A stretch of 64,000 bases of DNA from Stenotrophomonas maltophilia. GTDB taxonomy: Bacteria; Pseudomonadota; Gammaproteobacteria; Xanthomonadales; Xanthomonadaceae. Positions 31,447 through 39,189 of this stretch are shown here, one piece after another; within the stretch, counting starts at the first letter, position 1, and every line of letters starts with the position of its first letter. The notes below the pieces were generated by a model. It ran no database searches, was not told the DNA's origin, and worked only from the letters and a program-made list of their open reading frames with translations. The position numbers and the translations under genes were made by a program. The stretch spans positions 157,054-221,053 of the forward strand of contig DEZI01000027.1 of the NCBI GenBank assembly GCA_002364755.1, in the 5' to 3' direction.

Positions 31447-33132
31447 ATGGCAGATAATCATTACGACGCCATCGTTGTTGGCTCGGGAATCAGTGGCGGT
31501 TGGGCGGCGAAGGAACTGACCGAAAAAGGTCTCAAGGTCCTGATGCTGGAACGCGGGCGCAACATCGAGCACGTGAAGGACTACGTCAATGCGATGAAGG
31601 AACCGTGGGACTTCCCGCATCGCAACCGGCCGACCCAGGCGATGAAGGCGGCGTTCCCGGTGCTGATGCGCGATTACGCGCTGGCCGAGAACCTGGAGGG
31701 CATGTGGGCCGACGAACAGGACTCGCCCTACATCGAGACCAAACGCTTCGACTGGTTCCGCGGTTACCACGTCGGTGGCCGCTCGCTGATGTGGGGGCGG
31801 CAGAGCTACCGCTTCTCCGATCTGGATTTCGAAGCGAACCTCAAGGACGGCATCGCCACTGACTGGCCGATCCGCTATGCCGACATCGCGCCGTGGTACG
31901 ACCACGTGGAGAAGTTCGCCGGCATCGCCGGTACGCGCGAAGGGCTGGACGTACTGCCTGATGGCGAATTCCTGCCACCGATCCCGCTGAACATCGTCGA
32001 GAAGGACGTCGCCGCGCGGATCCAGAAAGCCTTTGGTGGCACGCGCCACATGATCCACTCGCGCACGGCCAACATCACCAAGCCGATGCCCGAGCAGGGC
32101 CGGGTCAACTGCCAGTACCGCAACAAGTGCATCCTCGGCTGTCCCTTCGGCGCCTACTTCTCGACCCAGGCGGCCACGCTGCCGGCGGCGATGAAGACCG
32201 GCAACCTGACCCTGCGGCCGTTCTCGATCGTCAAGGAAGTGCTCTACGACAAGGACCGCAAGCGTGCGCGTGGCGTGGAGATCATCGACGCCGAGACCGG
32301 CCAGACCTACGAGTACACGGCCAAGGTCATCTTCCTCAATGCGTCGTCGTTCAATTCCACGTGGCTGCTGATGAACTCGGCCACCGATGTCTGGGAGGGA
32401 GGACTGGGCTCGTCCTCAGGCGAGCTGGGGCACAACGTGATGGACCATCACTTTGGCGCGGGCGCATCGGGCCGCGTCGAAGGCTACGACGACAAGTACT
32501 ACTTCGGTCGTCGCCCCTGCGGCTTTTATATTCCGCGCTTCCGCAACGTGGCGGCGGACAAGCGTGGCTACCTGCGCGGCTTCGGCTACCAGGGCGGTGC
32601 CAGCCGCAACGGCTGGTCGCGCGAGATCGCCGAGCTGAACATCGGTGCCGACCTGAAGGAGGCGCTGAGCCTGCCGGGTGACTGGCGCATCGGCATGACC
32701 GGGTTCGGCGAAATGCTGCCGCACCACGACAACACCATCCGCCTGGACCCCGAACGCAAGGACAAGTGGGGGCTGCCGGTGCTGGCCATGGACGTGGCCA
32801 TGCGCGAGAACGAGAGGGCGATGCGCAAGGACATGGCGGCCGATGCGGCGGAGATGCTGGAAGCCGCCGGCGTCAAGGATGTTGAGATGCACGACAACGA
32901 CTACGCGCCCGGCAAGGGCATCCACGAAATGGGCACCGCGCGCATGGGCCGTGATCGGAAGACCTCGGTCCTCAACGCCAACAACCAGGTATGGGATGCG
33001 CCGAACGTCTATGTCACCGACGGTGCGTGCATGACCTCCAGTGCCTGCGTGAATCCGTCGCTGACCTACATGGCGCTGACCGCGCGGGCCGCCGACCATG
33101 CCGTGCGCGAACTGAAAGCGGGGAACCTGTGA
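31447..33132 (+). CDS. GMC oxidoreductase, glucoside-3-dehydrogenase-type large subunit
   Basis: A 561-residue flavoenzyme. The FAD fold opens with DAIVVGSGISGGWAAKEL. The GMC active-site pair is visible as His493 in GIHEMGTARMG and Asn536 in CVNPSLTYMAL. Cys222, Cys228 and Cys232 (C-x5-C-x3-C, in CQYRNKCILGC) match the spacing of cysteines that hold a 3Fe-4S cluster in bacterial FAD-dependent glucose dehydrogenases, where electrons pass to a cytochrome. With the subunit-3 gene directly downstream (TGATG overlap), it fits the periplasmic enzymes that oxidise C3 of glucosides, an activity known from S. maltophilia. It has no signal of its own, so it probably leaves the cell with its partner. 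Confidence 0.88.
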   Translation: MADNHYDAIVVGSGISGGWAAKELTEKGLKVLMLERGRNIEHVKDYVNAMKEPWDFPHRNRPTQAMKAAFPVLMRDYALAENLEGMWADEQDSPYIETKRFDWFRGYHVGGRSLMWGRQSYRFSDLDFEANLKDGIATDWPIRYADIAPWYDHVEKFAGIAGTREGLDVLPDGEFLPPIPLNIVEKDVAARIQKAFGGTRHMIHSRTANITKPMPEQGRVNCQYRNKCILGCPFGAYFSTQAATLPAAMKTGNLTLRPFSIVKEVLYDKDRKRARGVEIIDAETGQTYEYTAKVIFLNASSFNSTWLLMNSATDVWEGGLGSSSGELGHNVMDHHFGAGASGRVEGYDDKYYFGRRPCGFYIPRFRNVAADKRGYLRGFGYQGGASRNGWSREIAELNIGADLKEALSLPGDWRIGMTGFGEMLPHHDNTIRLDPERKDKWGLPVLAMDVAMRENERAMRKDMAADAAEMLEAAGVKDVEMHDNDYAPGKGIHEMGTARMGRDRKTSVLNANNQVWDAPNVYVTDGACMTSSACVNPSLTYMALTARAADHAVRELKAGNL

Positions 33133-33707
33133 TGGATCGTCGTGAACTGTTGAAGATGATCTTCGCCGCCACCGGGGCGGCGATGATCGGCCTGCCGACG
33201 CTGGCCAGCGCCAAATTGCCGGCCGTGGCGCCAAGCGCTGGCTTCTCCGAGGCCGAGATCGCCACGCTGGATGAGATCGCCGAGACCATCCTGCCGCGCA
33301 CCCGCACGCCCGGCGCGAAGGATGCGGCAACGGGCGCCTTCATGGCGCGGTTCGTGACCGACTGCTACACCGGCCGGCAGCAGGCGACGTTCCGTGCCGG
33401 CCTGGCCGACATCGACAAGCGCGCCGGCGGAAGCTTCGTCGCCCTTGCGCCCGATGCGCGTACCACGCTGCTGCGCACGCTGGATGCCGAGGCCCGCAGG
33501 CGCGCGGTCGAGGTGAGCGAGACCGGCACCGGGGAAACCGCGAAGGCGATGCCGCATCCGTTCACCATGATCAAGCAGCTGGCCATCTTCGGCTTCTTCA
33601 CCTCGAAACAGGGCGCGACCGAAGTGCTGAAGTACGTCGCCGTGCCCGGACGCTACGACGGCGACATGGCCTATGTGCCAGGTACGCCGGCCTGGGCCAC
33701 CAGCTGA
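33132..33707 (+). CDS. Gluconate 2-dehydrogenase subunit 3 family protein (small subunit)
   Basis: A 191-residue protein with the twin-arginine-like leader MDRRELLKMIFAATGAAMIGLPTLASA. The mature part has the family pattern FSEAEIATLDEIAETILPRTRTPGAKDA, then FVTDCYTGRQQATFRAGL and a GRYDGDMAYVPGTPAW end. In known FAD-GDH and glucoside-3-dehydrogenases this subunit carries the catalytic subunit across the membrane and supports its folding. It overlaps the GMC gene by one base (TGATG at 33130-33134), which supports a fixed subunit ratio. Confidence 0.9.
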   Translation: MDRRELLKMIFAATGAAMIGLPTLASAKLPAVAPSAGFSEAEIATLDEIAETILPRTRTPGAKDAATGAFMARFVTDCYTGRQQATFRAGLADIDKRAGGSFVALAPDARTTLLRTLDAEARRRAVEVSETGTGETAKAMPHPFTMIKQLAIFGFFTSKQGATEVLKYVAVPGRYDGDMAYVPGTPAWATS

Positions 33708-33721
33708 TGGAGTACGACAGG

Positions 33722-34456
33722 ATGATCAGACCTTTCTTGATGGCCGCGGGCGTGCTGGCGGCGGTGCCGGTGTTTGCGCAGGCCGGTGCGGAGCGTGATC
33801 CGGCGAAGACCGAGGTATGGGCGCCGGTGGCGGAGGTCGCCACGCCGGTCGGCGCTGCGCCGTCGGACGCGATCGTGCTGTTCGATGGCAGGGACGTGTC
33901 CGCCTGGGAGGCGGAGCAGGGCGGGCGGGTGCCGTGGACGGTGGCCGACGGCGCGATGACCGTAGTGCCGGGCAGCAAGGGCATCCGCACGCGGCAGCGT
34001 TTCTGCGACATGCAGTTGCATGTCGAGTGGCGCACGCCGGCCGATACCAAAGGCTTCGACGGCCAGAACCGCGGCAACAGCGGCATCTTCCTGCAGGAGC
34101 TGTATGAGCTGCAGGTACTGGACAGCCACGGCAACCCGACCTACGCCAACGGCCAGGCCGGTTCGATCTACAAGCAGGCCATGCCGCTGGTGAATGCCTC
34201 GCGTGCGCCCGGCCAGTGGCAGGCCTACGACATCATCTGGAAAGCGCCGCGTTTCTCGTCCGGTGGTGGGCTGACCTCACCGGCGCGCATCACCGTGCTG
34301 CACAACGGCGTGCTGGTGCAGGACGACACCGTGCTGGCGGGCCGGACCGAGTACATCGGCGCGCCGTCCTACTCACCGCACGGGTGCGCGCCGCTGTATC
34401 TGCAGGAGCACGCCTCCAAGGTCAGCTACCGCAACATCTGGGTGCGCGAGCTGTAA
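33722..34456 (+). CDS. DUF1080 / 3-keto-disaccharide hydrolase family protein
   Basis: A 244-residue exported protein (signal peptide MIRPFLMAAGVLAAVPVFAQA). The DUF1080 concanavalin-like domain shows AIVLFDGRDVSAWEAE, FCDMQLHVEWRTP, GNSGIFLQELYELQVLDSHG and APGQWQAYDIIWKAPRF. This family is now linked to cleavage of 3-keto-glycosides, which fits the dehydrogenase genes just upstream: oxidise C3, then release the aglycone by elimination or hydrolysis. ATG 33722 with GGAG eight bases upstream is preferred. ATG 33707 overlaps the previous stop but has no ribosome site. Last gene of the plus-strand operon; it ends 9 bp from the convergent operon. Confidence 0.87.
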   Translation: MIRPFLMAAGVLAAVPVFAQAGAERDPAKTEVWAPVAEVATPVGAAPSDAIVLFDGRDVSAWEAEQGGRVPWTVADGAMTVVPGSKGIRTRQRFCDMQLHVEWRTPADTKGFDGQNRGNSGIFLQELYELQVLDSHGNPTYANGQAGSIYKQAMPLVNASRAPGQWQAYDIIWKAPRFSSGGGLTSPARITVLHNGVLVQDDTVLAGRTEYIGAPSYSPHGCAPLYLQEHASKVSYRNIWVREL

Positions 34457-34465
34457 CGCTCGCCC

Positions 34466-34762
34466 CTACTTCGCCAGGAAGCTGGCGAGGTCATCGATCT
34501 CCTGCGCGGACAGCTGGGAGAAGGGCGGCATCAGGCCGCCGCCCTTGCTGATCTTTTCCTTGATCTGTGCCGGCGGCAGGCGCTTGCCGATGTCGGTGAG
34601 CGCGGGGAACGCGCCGGGCATGCCGGCGCGATCGGCACCGTGGCAGGCCACGCAGTGCGTCGCGTACAGCTTGGCACCGGCAGCAGGGTCTTCCTTGGAC
34701 CACGCCGGCAGCGCATGGGTCGCCGCGCACAGGGTCAGGGCCAGGGTCAGGACAGTTTTCAA
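34466..34762 (-). CDS. Small c-type cytochrome
   Basis: A 98-residue exported monohaem cytochrome. It has a signal peptide (about 1-22), the haem site CVACH at 37-41 and a probable sixth ligand Met78 in GGGLMPPF. Its place at the meeting point of two operons suggests it takes electrons from the GMC dehydrogenase and hands them to the respiratory chain. The start codon is TTG 34762 with AAAGGAG six bases upstream. Probably the last gene of the minus-strand operon. Confidence 0.9.
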   Translation of the reverse strand: MKTVLTLALTLCAATHALPAWSKEDPAAGAKLYATHCVACHGADRAGMPGAFPALTDIGKRLPPAQIKEKISKGGGLMPPFSQLSAQEIDDLASFLAK

Positions 34763-34780
34763 ACGAAGCTCCTTTGCGGG

Positions 34781-35641
34781 CTAGCGCGATGCGCGGGCGG
34801 GCAGGGTCAGGTGTTCACGCAGATAGTCGGCCCCGGTCTGGATCACCTTGGCCGGGTCACGCGGCTGGTCGTGCTCGACGATGTACCACGTCACACCCGC
34901 ACTGGCGGCAGCCGGCAGGATCGCGTTCCAGTCGAGCACGCCCTGGCCGACGGCGGCGAATCCGCCTTCGTCTTCGGCCTGGCCTTTGGGCGCGTTGTCC
35001 TTGGCATGCACCGCGAACAGACGGCCGCGGAACTTGCCAAGCATCACCACCGGGTCGTGGCCGGAGCGGGCCACCCAGGCCAGGTCCAGCTCGGTCTGCA
35101 GGTTTGGGCCGGCAGCTTCGAACAGCAGCTCCAGGCCGGTGCGCCCATCGAAGTCGACCAGCTCGAAGTCATGGTTGTGGTAGGCCAGGCGCATGCCTTT
35201 GGCGCGCACCCGTTCGGAGATGCGGCCCAGTTCCTTGCCCAGCGCCGCCCAGCCAGCGGCATCTTTCGGCCGGTCCTTGCTGTCCAGGTAGGGCACCACC
35301 AGCGTGGTGTTGCCGATGGCACGGTTGAAGGCGACCACCTTGTCGAGGTCATTGCGCAGGTCGGCCAGGGCCGTGTGCGAGGAAATCGCCTTGATGCCGT
35401 ATTTGTCGAGCAGCTGCTTCAGCTCTGCCGCGCTGACGTTCTGCGTGCCGACGGTTTCCACCGCGTGGACGCCTGCGTCGTGGACGATCTTCAACTGCTG
35501 GTCGAGCGTGCCGGCGTTGCGCAGCGTATACATCTGCACCGCAATGGGCTTTCCAGCGCCGCCGGTTTCCGCGGCGAAGACGGGCAGGGTGGCGAGCAGA
35601 AGCAGGGCGGCGGTGGCGATCCTGCGTGTTGGAGCCTTCAT
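34781..35641 (-). CDS. Sugar phosphate isomerase/epimerase-like TIM barrel, exported
   Basis: A 286-residue AP-endonuclease-2-fold protein with a Sec signal peptide (IATAALLLLATLPVFA). Barrel segments: AVQMYTLRN, GVHAVETVGTQ, YGIKAISSHTAL, LAYHNHDFEL (metal site), LQTELDLAWVARSG, FAVHAKDN and YIVEHDQP. Unlike cytoplasmic sugar isomerases it should act in the periplasm, on the same side as the dehydrogenase and DUF1080 protein. Such barrels have been found to cleave or isomerise 3-keto-glycosides in other systems, so that role is possible here. ATG 35641 follows GGAGGATGTAC. It lies 19 bp after the Gfo/Idh/MocA gene. Confidence 0.85.
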   Translation of the reverse strand: MKAPTRRIATAALLLLATLPVFAAETGGAGKPIAVQMYTLRNAGTLDQQLKIVHDAGVHAVETVGTQNVSAAELKQLLDKYGIKAISSHTALADLRNDLDKVVAFNRAIGNTTLVVPYLDSKDRPKDAAGWAALGKELGRISERVRAKGMRLAYHNHDFELVDFDGRTGLELLFEAAGPNLQTELDLAWVARSGHDPVVMLGKFRGRLFAVHAKDNAPKGQAEDEGGFAAVGQGVLDWNAILPAAASAGVTWYIVEHDQPRDPAKVIQTGADYLREHLTLPARASR

Positions 35642-35660
35642 CCGTACATCCTCCGGGGAT

Positions 35661-36785
35661 TCATTCAAGGGTGGCCCAGGCGCGCGACCTGGCCGATGCG
35701 ATGACGCGGTCGACGATCCGCGCCGAGCGCAGGCCGTCTTCGAAGGTAGGCAGGCCCTGCGGCGTTTCACCGTCGATGGCGCGATAGGTGTCGGCGACGA
35801 AGGCCTCGAAGCATTGCGCGTAGCCCTGCGCATGGCCTGGCGGCAATGTCGACAGACGACGCTGTTCGGCACTGCCGGCGCCGGGGCCGCGCACGAAGGT
35901 TTCTTCGCGCTGGTCGGGCCGGCCGATCCACAGCCGCTCGGGATCTTCCTGGTTGAACGCCACGCTGGCCTTGGCGCCGTCGATCTCGAACCAGAGGCGG
36001 TTGTGCCGACCCGCCGAGACCTGGCTGACGGTCAGCGATGCCAATGTGCCTGCGCCGGTGCGGAACATCGCCATGGCCACGTCCTCGCTGGACACTGCCT
36101 GCGTCGCGCCGCCTGCCGCGGGTGTGCTGAAGCTCTGCGCGCCCGCGGCGCTGCGCTCGGTGATCACCGTGGCGAAGGACGCGCTGACCTCGGCGAAGCG
36201 CTCGCCGCTGACCCATTCCACCAGGTCGCACCAGTGCGAGCCGATGTCGGCGAACACGCGCGAGGTGCCGCCCAGCACCGGGTCGACGCGCCAGTTGTTG
36301 CTGGCCGGGTCCAGCAGCCAATCCTGCAGGTAGCTGCCGTGGATGAGGTGCAGGGGCCCGAGGTCGCCGGCGGCGATGCGCGCGCGGGCCTCGCGGACCA
36401 CCGGGTGGTAGCGGTAGACGAAGGGCACCGTGGCGACAAGGCCGCTGGATGCGGCCAGCGACGCCAGCGCCTGCGCATCGTCCAGGGTCGTGGCCAGCGG
36501 CTTCTCGCAGATCACGTGCTTGCCGGCTTCCAGGGCAGCCTGCGCCATCGGCCGGTGCAGGTGGTTGGGCGTGCACACATGCACCACCTGCACCTGCGGA
36601 TCGGCGACGACCTCGTCGATATCGCGGTAAGCGCGCGGCACGTTCCACGCCTGCGCTTTTTCCTGCGCACGGTGCGGTGAAGACGCGGCCACGCCGCGTA
36701 CTTCGGCACCGGCGAGCAGGGCGGCGCGGCGGTGCACCGCGGCGATCATCCCCGTGCCGACAATGGCGATTCCCAACTTTGGCAT
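35661..36785 (-). CDS. Gfo/Idh/MocA family oxidoreductase
   Basis: A 374-residue NAD(P)-dependent oxidoreductase without signal peptide. The Rossmann start LGIAIVGTGMIAAVHRRA, the motif CEKPLATT and the C-terminal catalytic region (GGTSRVFADIGSHWCDLVEWVSG, with a histidine in the usual place) mark the family. Members interconvert sugar hydroxyl and keto groups, so it may reduce an imported 3-keto sugar to the parent hexose, or oxidise a sugar in the cytoplasm. It sits between the MFS carrier and an exported TIM barrel in the minus-strand operon. Confidence 0.92.
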   Translation of the reverse strand: MPKLGIAIVGTGMIAAVHRRAALLAGAEVRGVAASSPHRAQEKAQAWNVPRAYRDIDEVVADPQVQVVHVCTPNHLHRPMAQAALEAGKHVICEKPLATTLDDAQALASLAASSGLVATVPFVYRYHPVVREARARIAAGDLGPLHLIHGSYLQDWLLDPASNNWRVDPVLGGTSRVFADIGSHWCDLVEWVSGERFAEVSASFATVITERSAAGAQSFSTPAAGGATQAVSSEDVAMAMFRTGAGTLASLTVSQVSAGRHNRLWFEIDGAKASVAFNQEDPERLWIGRPDQREETFVRGPGAGSAEQRRLSTLPPGHAQGYAQCFEAFVADTYRAIDGETPQGLPTFEDGLRSARIVDRVIASARSRAWATLE

Positions 36786-36796
36786 CGGCGTTGTTC

Positions 36797-38014
36797 TCAG
36801 CGTGTAGTGGCTGCGGTCGCGGCGGCGGGGCGGTCGCGGAACAGCAGCAGGAAGGCGATCAGCACGACCAGTGCAACGCCGGCCGGGAACAGCCAGATCT
36901 GCTGCCAGTCCGGCCCTGCGGCCGTGGTGTAGTGCTCGACCACCGCGCCGGACAGGAAGGTGCCGATCAGCATGCCCACGCCGTAGGTGGCCAGGGTGAT
37001 GAAGCCCTGCGCGCTGCTGCGTGCATCAGGGCCTGCATGTGCATCGGTGTAGATCTGCCCGGTGACGAAGAAGAAGTCGTAGCAGATGCCGTGCAGGACG
37101 ATGCCGATCACCAGCAGCGAGAAGCCACCACCGGCGTCACCGAAGGCGAACAGCGCATAGCGCACCACCCACGCCGCCATGCCAACCGCCAGCATGGTCT
37201 TCACCCCCAGCCGCACGAACAGGAACGGCATGGCCAGCATCAGCAGCACTTCGGACACCTGGCCCAGCGACTGCAGGCCGGCGGCGCCGCGCACGCCCAG
37301 GTCGTTGAGGTACGGGTTGGTGAAGTTGTAGTAGAACGACAGCGGGATGCAGATGGCGATGGAGGCCAGGAAGAACACCAGGTAGGCGCGCGACTTCAGC
37401 AGGCGCAGCGAGTCCAGGCCGAGGATCTGCCCCAGCCCGGCGTCACGCTGCTTCGCCAGGGGCGGCGTGTGCGGCAGGGTGAAGGCATACAGGCCCAGCA
37501 GCAGCGACGCCACCGCCGCCATCCGGAAGGTCAGTTCGAGGCGGTGTGCCTGTTCCCAGCCCAGCCAGCCGATCAGCACGCCGGCGATGATCCAGCCGAT
37601 GCTGCCGGCCACCCGCACCAGCGGGAACTGTTTCTCGGGCGACTGCATGTGCCGCATCGCCACGCTGTTGGCCAGCGCCAGCGTCGGCATGAACAGCAGC
37701 ATGTAGCCCATCACGCAGGCCGAGAACGTGCTGAAGCTGGTCGCGGTGGAGGCCAGCCACATCAGCACCGCACCGGCCAGGTGCAGCACCGCCAGGATGC
37801 GCTGCGCGGCGAAGTAGCGGTCCGCGATCAGGCCGACCAGGAAGGGAGCGACGATCGCGCCGATGGACTGGCTGAGGAAGGCCGTGGCCACCTGGCTGGC
37901 GCTGGCCTGCAGCGGGCCCTGCACCAGGTAGGTGCCAAGGGTGACGAACCACGCCCCCCAGATGAAGAACTGCAGAAACATCATCGCGCCCAAGCGCGAC
38001 ATGGCGTGCGTCAT
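36797..38014 (-). CDS. MFS transporter, nucleoside:H+ symporter-like
   Basis: A 405-residue inner-membrane carrier with about 12 helices. The opening LGAMMFLQFFIWGAWFVTLGTYL and the loop LVGLIADRYFAAQRILAVLHL are typical of the NupG/Nuc_H_symport family. In this operon it more likely carries a sugar or keto-sugar than a nucleoside; that is inference from context. GGGAGGGC precedes ATG 38014, and the gene lies 11 bp before the Gfo/Idh/MocA gene. Confidence 0.9.
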   Translation of the reverse strand: MTHAMSRLGAMMFLQFFIWGAWFVTLGTYLVQGPLQASASQVATAFLSQSIGAIVAPFLVGLIADRYFAAQRILAVLHLAGAVLMWLASTATSFSTFSACVMGYMLLFMPTLALANSVAMRHMQSPEKQFPLVRVAGSIGWIIAGVLIGWLGWEQAHRLELTFRMAAVASLLLGLYAFTLPHTPPLAKQRDAGLGQILGLDSLRLLKSRAYLVFFLASIAICIPLSFYYNFTNPYLNDLGVRGAAGLQSLGQVSEVLLMLAMPFLFVRLGVKTMLAVGMAAWVVRYALFAFGDAGGGFSLLVIGIVLHGICYDFFFVTGQIYTDAHAGPDARSSAQGFITLATYGVGMLIGTFLSGAVVEHYTTAAGPDWQQIWLFPAGVALVVLIAFLLLFRDRPAAATAATTR

Positions 38015-38041
38015 GGCTTGCCCTCCCGGGGCGGTGTCAGC

Positions 38042-39094
38042 TCAGATTCCCAGCATGCGGTGCAGTGATGCGGCATCGGTGCCACTGTCGGCGAAGTCGT
38101 CGAAGGCGCGCTCGGTGACCCGGATGATGTGGTCGCGGATGAAGGCGGCGCCCTCCCGTGCGCCGTCTTCGGGGTGCTTCAGGCAGCACTCCCATTCCAG
38201 GACCGCCCAGCCGGGGAAGTCATACTGCGCGAACTTCGAGAAGATGCCCTTGAAGTCGACCTGCCCATCGCCGAGCGAACGGAACCGGCCCGGCCGATCG
38301 ATCCAGTCCTGGTAGCCGCCATAGACGCCGCTGCGGGCGCTGGCGTGGTACTCCGCGTCCTTCACGTGGAAGATGCCGATGCGCGGGTGGTAGTGGTCGA
38401 TGAAGCCGAGGTAGTCCATCTGCTGCAGCAGCAGGTGGCTGGGGTCGTAGAGAATCTTCGCGCGCGGATGATGGTCGACCACGTCGAGGAAGCGCTCGAA
38501 GGTCGCGCCGTCGTGCAGGTCTTCGCCCGGGTGGATCTCGAAGCACAGGTCGACGCCGCAGTCATCGAACGCGTCGAGGATCGGGCGCCAGCGGCGGCCC
38601 AGTTCGGCGAAGGCTTCTTTCACCAGGCCCGGCGGTCGCTGCGGCCAGGGGTACATGTACGGCCAGGCCAGTGCGCCGGAGAACGTGGCGTGTGCGGTCA
38701 GCCCCAGGCGCTGGCTGGCCTTGGCGGCCAGCATCAGCTGATCCACGGCCCAGGCCTGGCGGGCGGCAGGATCGCCGCGCTTGTCTGCCGGTGCGAATCC
38801 GTCAAACAGGGTGTCATAGGCCGGGTGCACCGCGACCAGCTGCCCCTGCAGGTGGGTCGACAGTTCGGTGATCTGCACGCCGTGCCCGGCCAGCATCCCG
38901 GCCACGTCGTCGCAGTAGGTCTGGCTTCGCGCCGCCTCGGCCAGGTCGAACAGGTGAGGCGCAGTGGTGGGCACTTGTACGCCAGAATAGCCCAGCCCCG
39001 CGGCCCATCCGGCCAGCGTGTCCAGCCGATCAAAAGGAGCCTTGTCGCCGATGAACTGCGCCAGGAAAAGCGCCGGACCCTTGAGCGTCCTCAC
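38042..39094 (-). CDS. Sugar phosphate isomerase/epimerase-like TIM barrel, cytoplasmic
   Basis: A 350-residue AP-endonuclease-2-fold protein with no signal peptide. Segments: LGYSGVQVPTTAPHLFD, LSTHLQGQLVAVHP, CFEIHPGEDLHDG, ILYDPSHLLLQQ, GIFHVKDAEYH and GWAVLEWECC, which place the usual Glu/Asp/His metal ligands. It is first in the minus-strand operon. GTG 39094 is chosen as start because GAGGG lies nine bases upstream; the longer frame begins with TTG inside the operator palindrome, which is unlikely to be translated. Together with the two exported barrels it makes three related folds in one regulon. Confidence 0.85.
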   Translation of the reverse strand: MRTLKGPALFLAQFIGDKAPFDRLDTLAGWAAGLGYSGVQVPTTAPHLFDLAEAARSQTYCDDVAGMLAGHGVQITELSTHLQGQLVAVHPAYDTLFDGFAPADKRGDPAARQAWAVDQLMLAAKASQRLGLTAHATFSGALAWPYMYPWPQRPPGLVKEAFAELGRRWRPILDAFDDCGVDLCFEIHPGEDLHDGATFERFLDVVDHHPRAKILYDPSHLLLQQMDYLGFIDHYHPRIGIFHVKDAEYHASARSGVYGGYQDWIDRPGRFRSLGDGQVDFKGIFSKFAQYDFPGWAVLEWECCLKHPEDGAREGAAFIRDHIIRVTERAFDDFADSGTDAASLHRMLGI

Positions 39095-39110
39095 GTTGAT
39101 TCGCCCTCGA

Positions 39111-39124
39111 TGCAATCGATTGCA
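39111..39124. promoter_or_regulatory. Candidate LacI-type operator TGCAATCGATTGCA, copy 2
   Basis: A perfect palindrome, identical to that at 30458, in the 95-bp gap between the divergent TIM-barrel gene and the lacI-type gene. It is suited to block the operon and to set the level of the repressor itself. Confidence 0.88.
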
Positions 39125-39189
39125 TTACCCTAGCATGCGCTTTCCGCAGATCCGTTGTGCAGTGCACAGCGGCAACAGGAGCTAGGACC

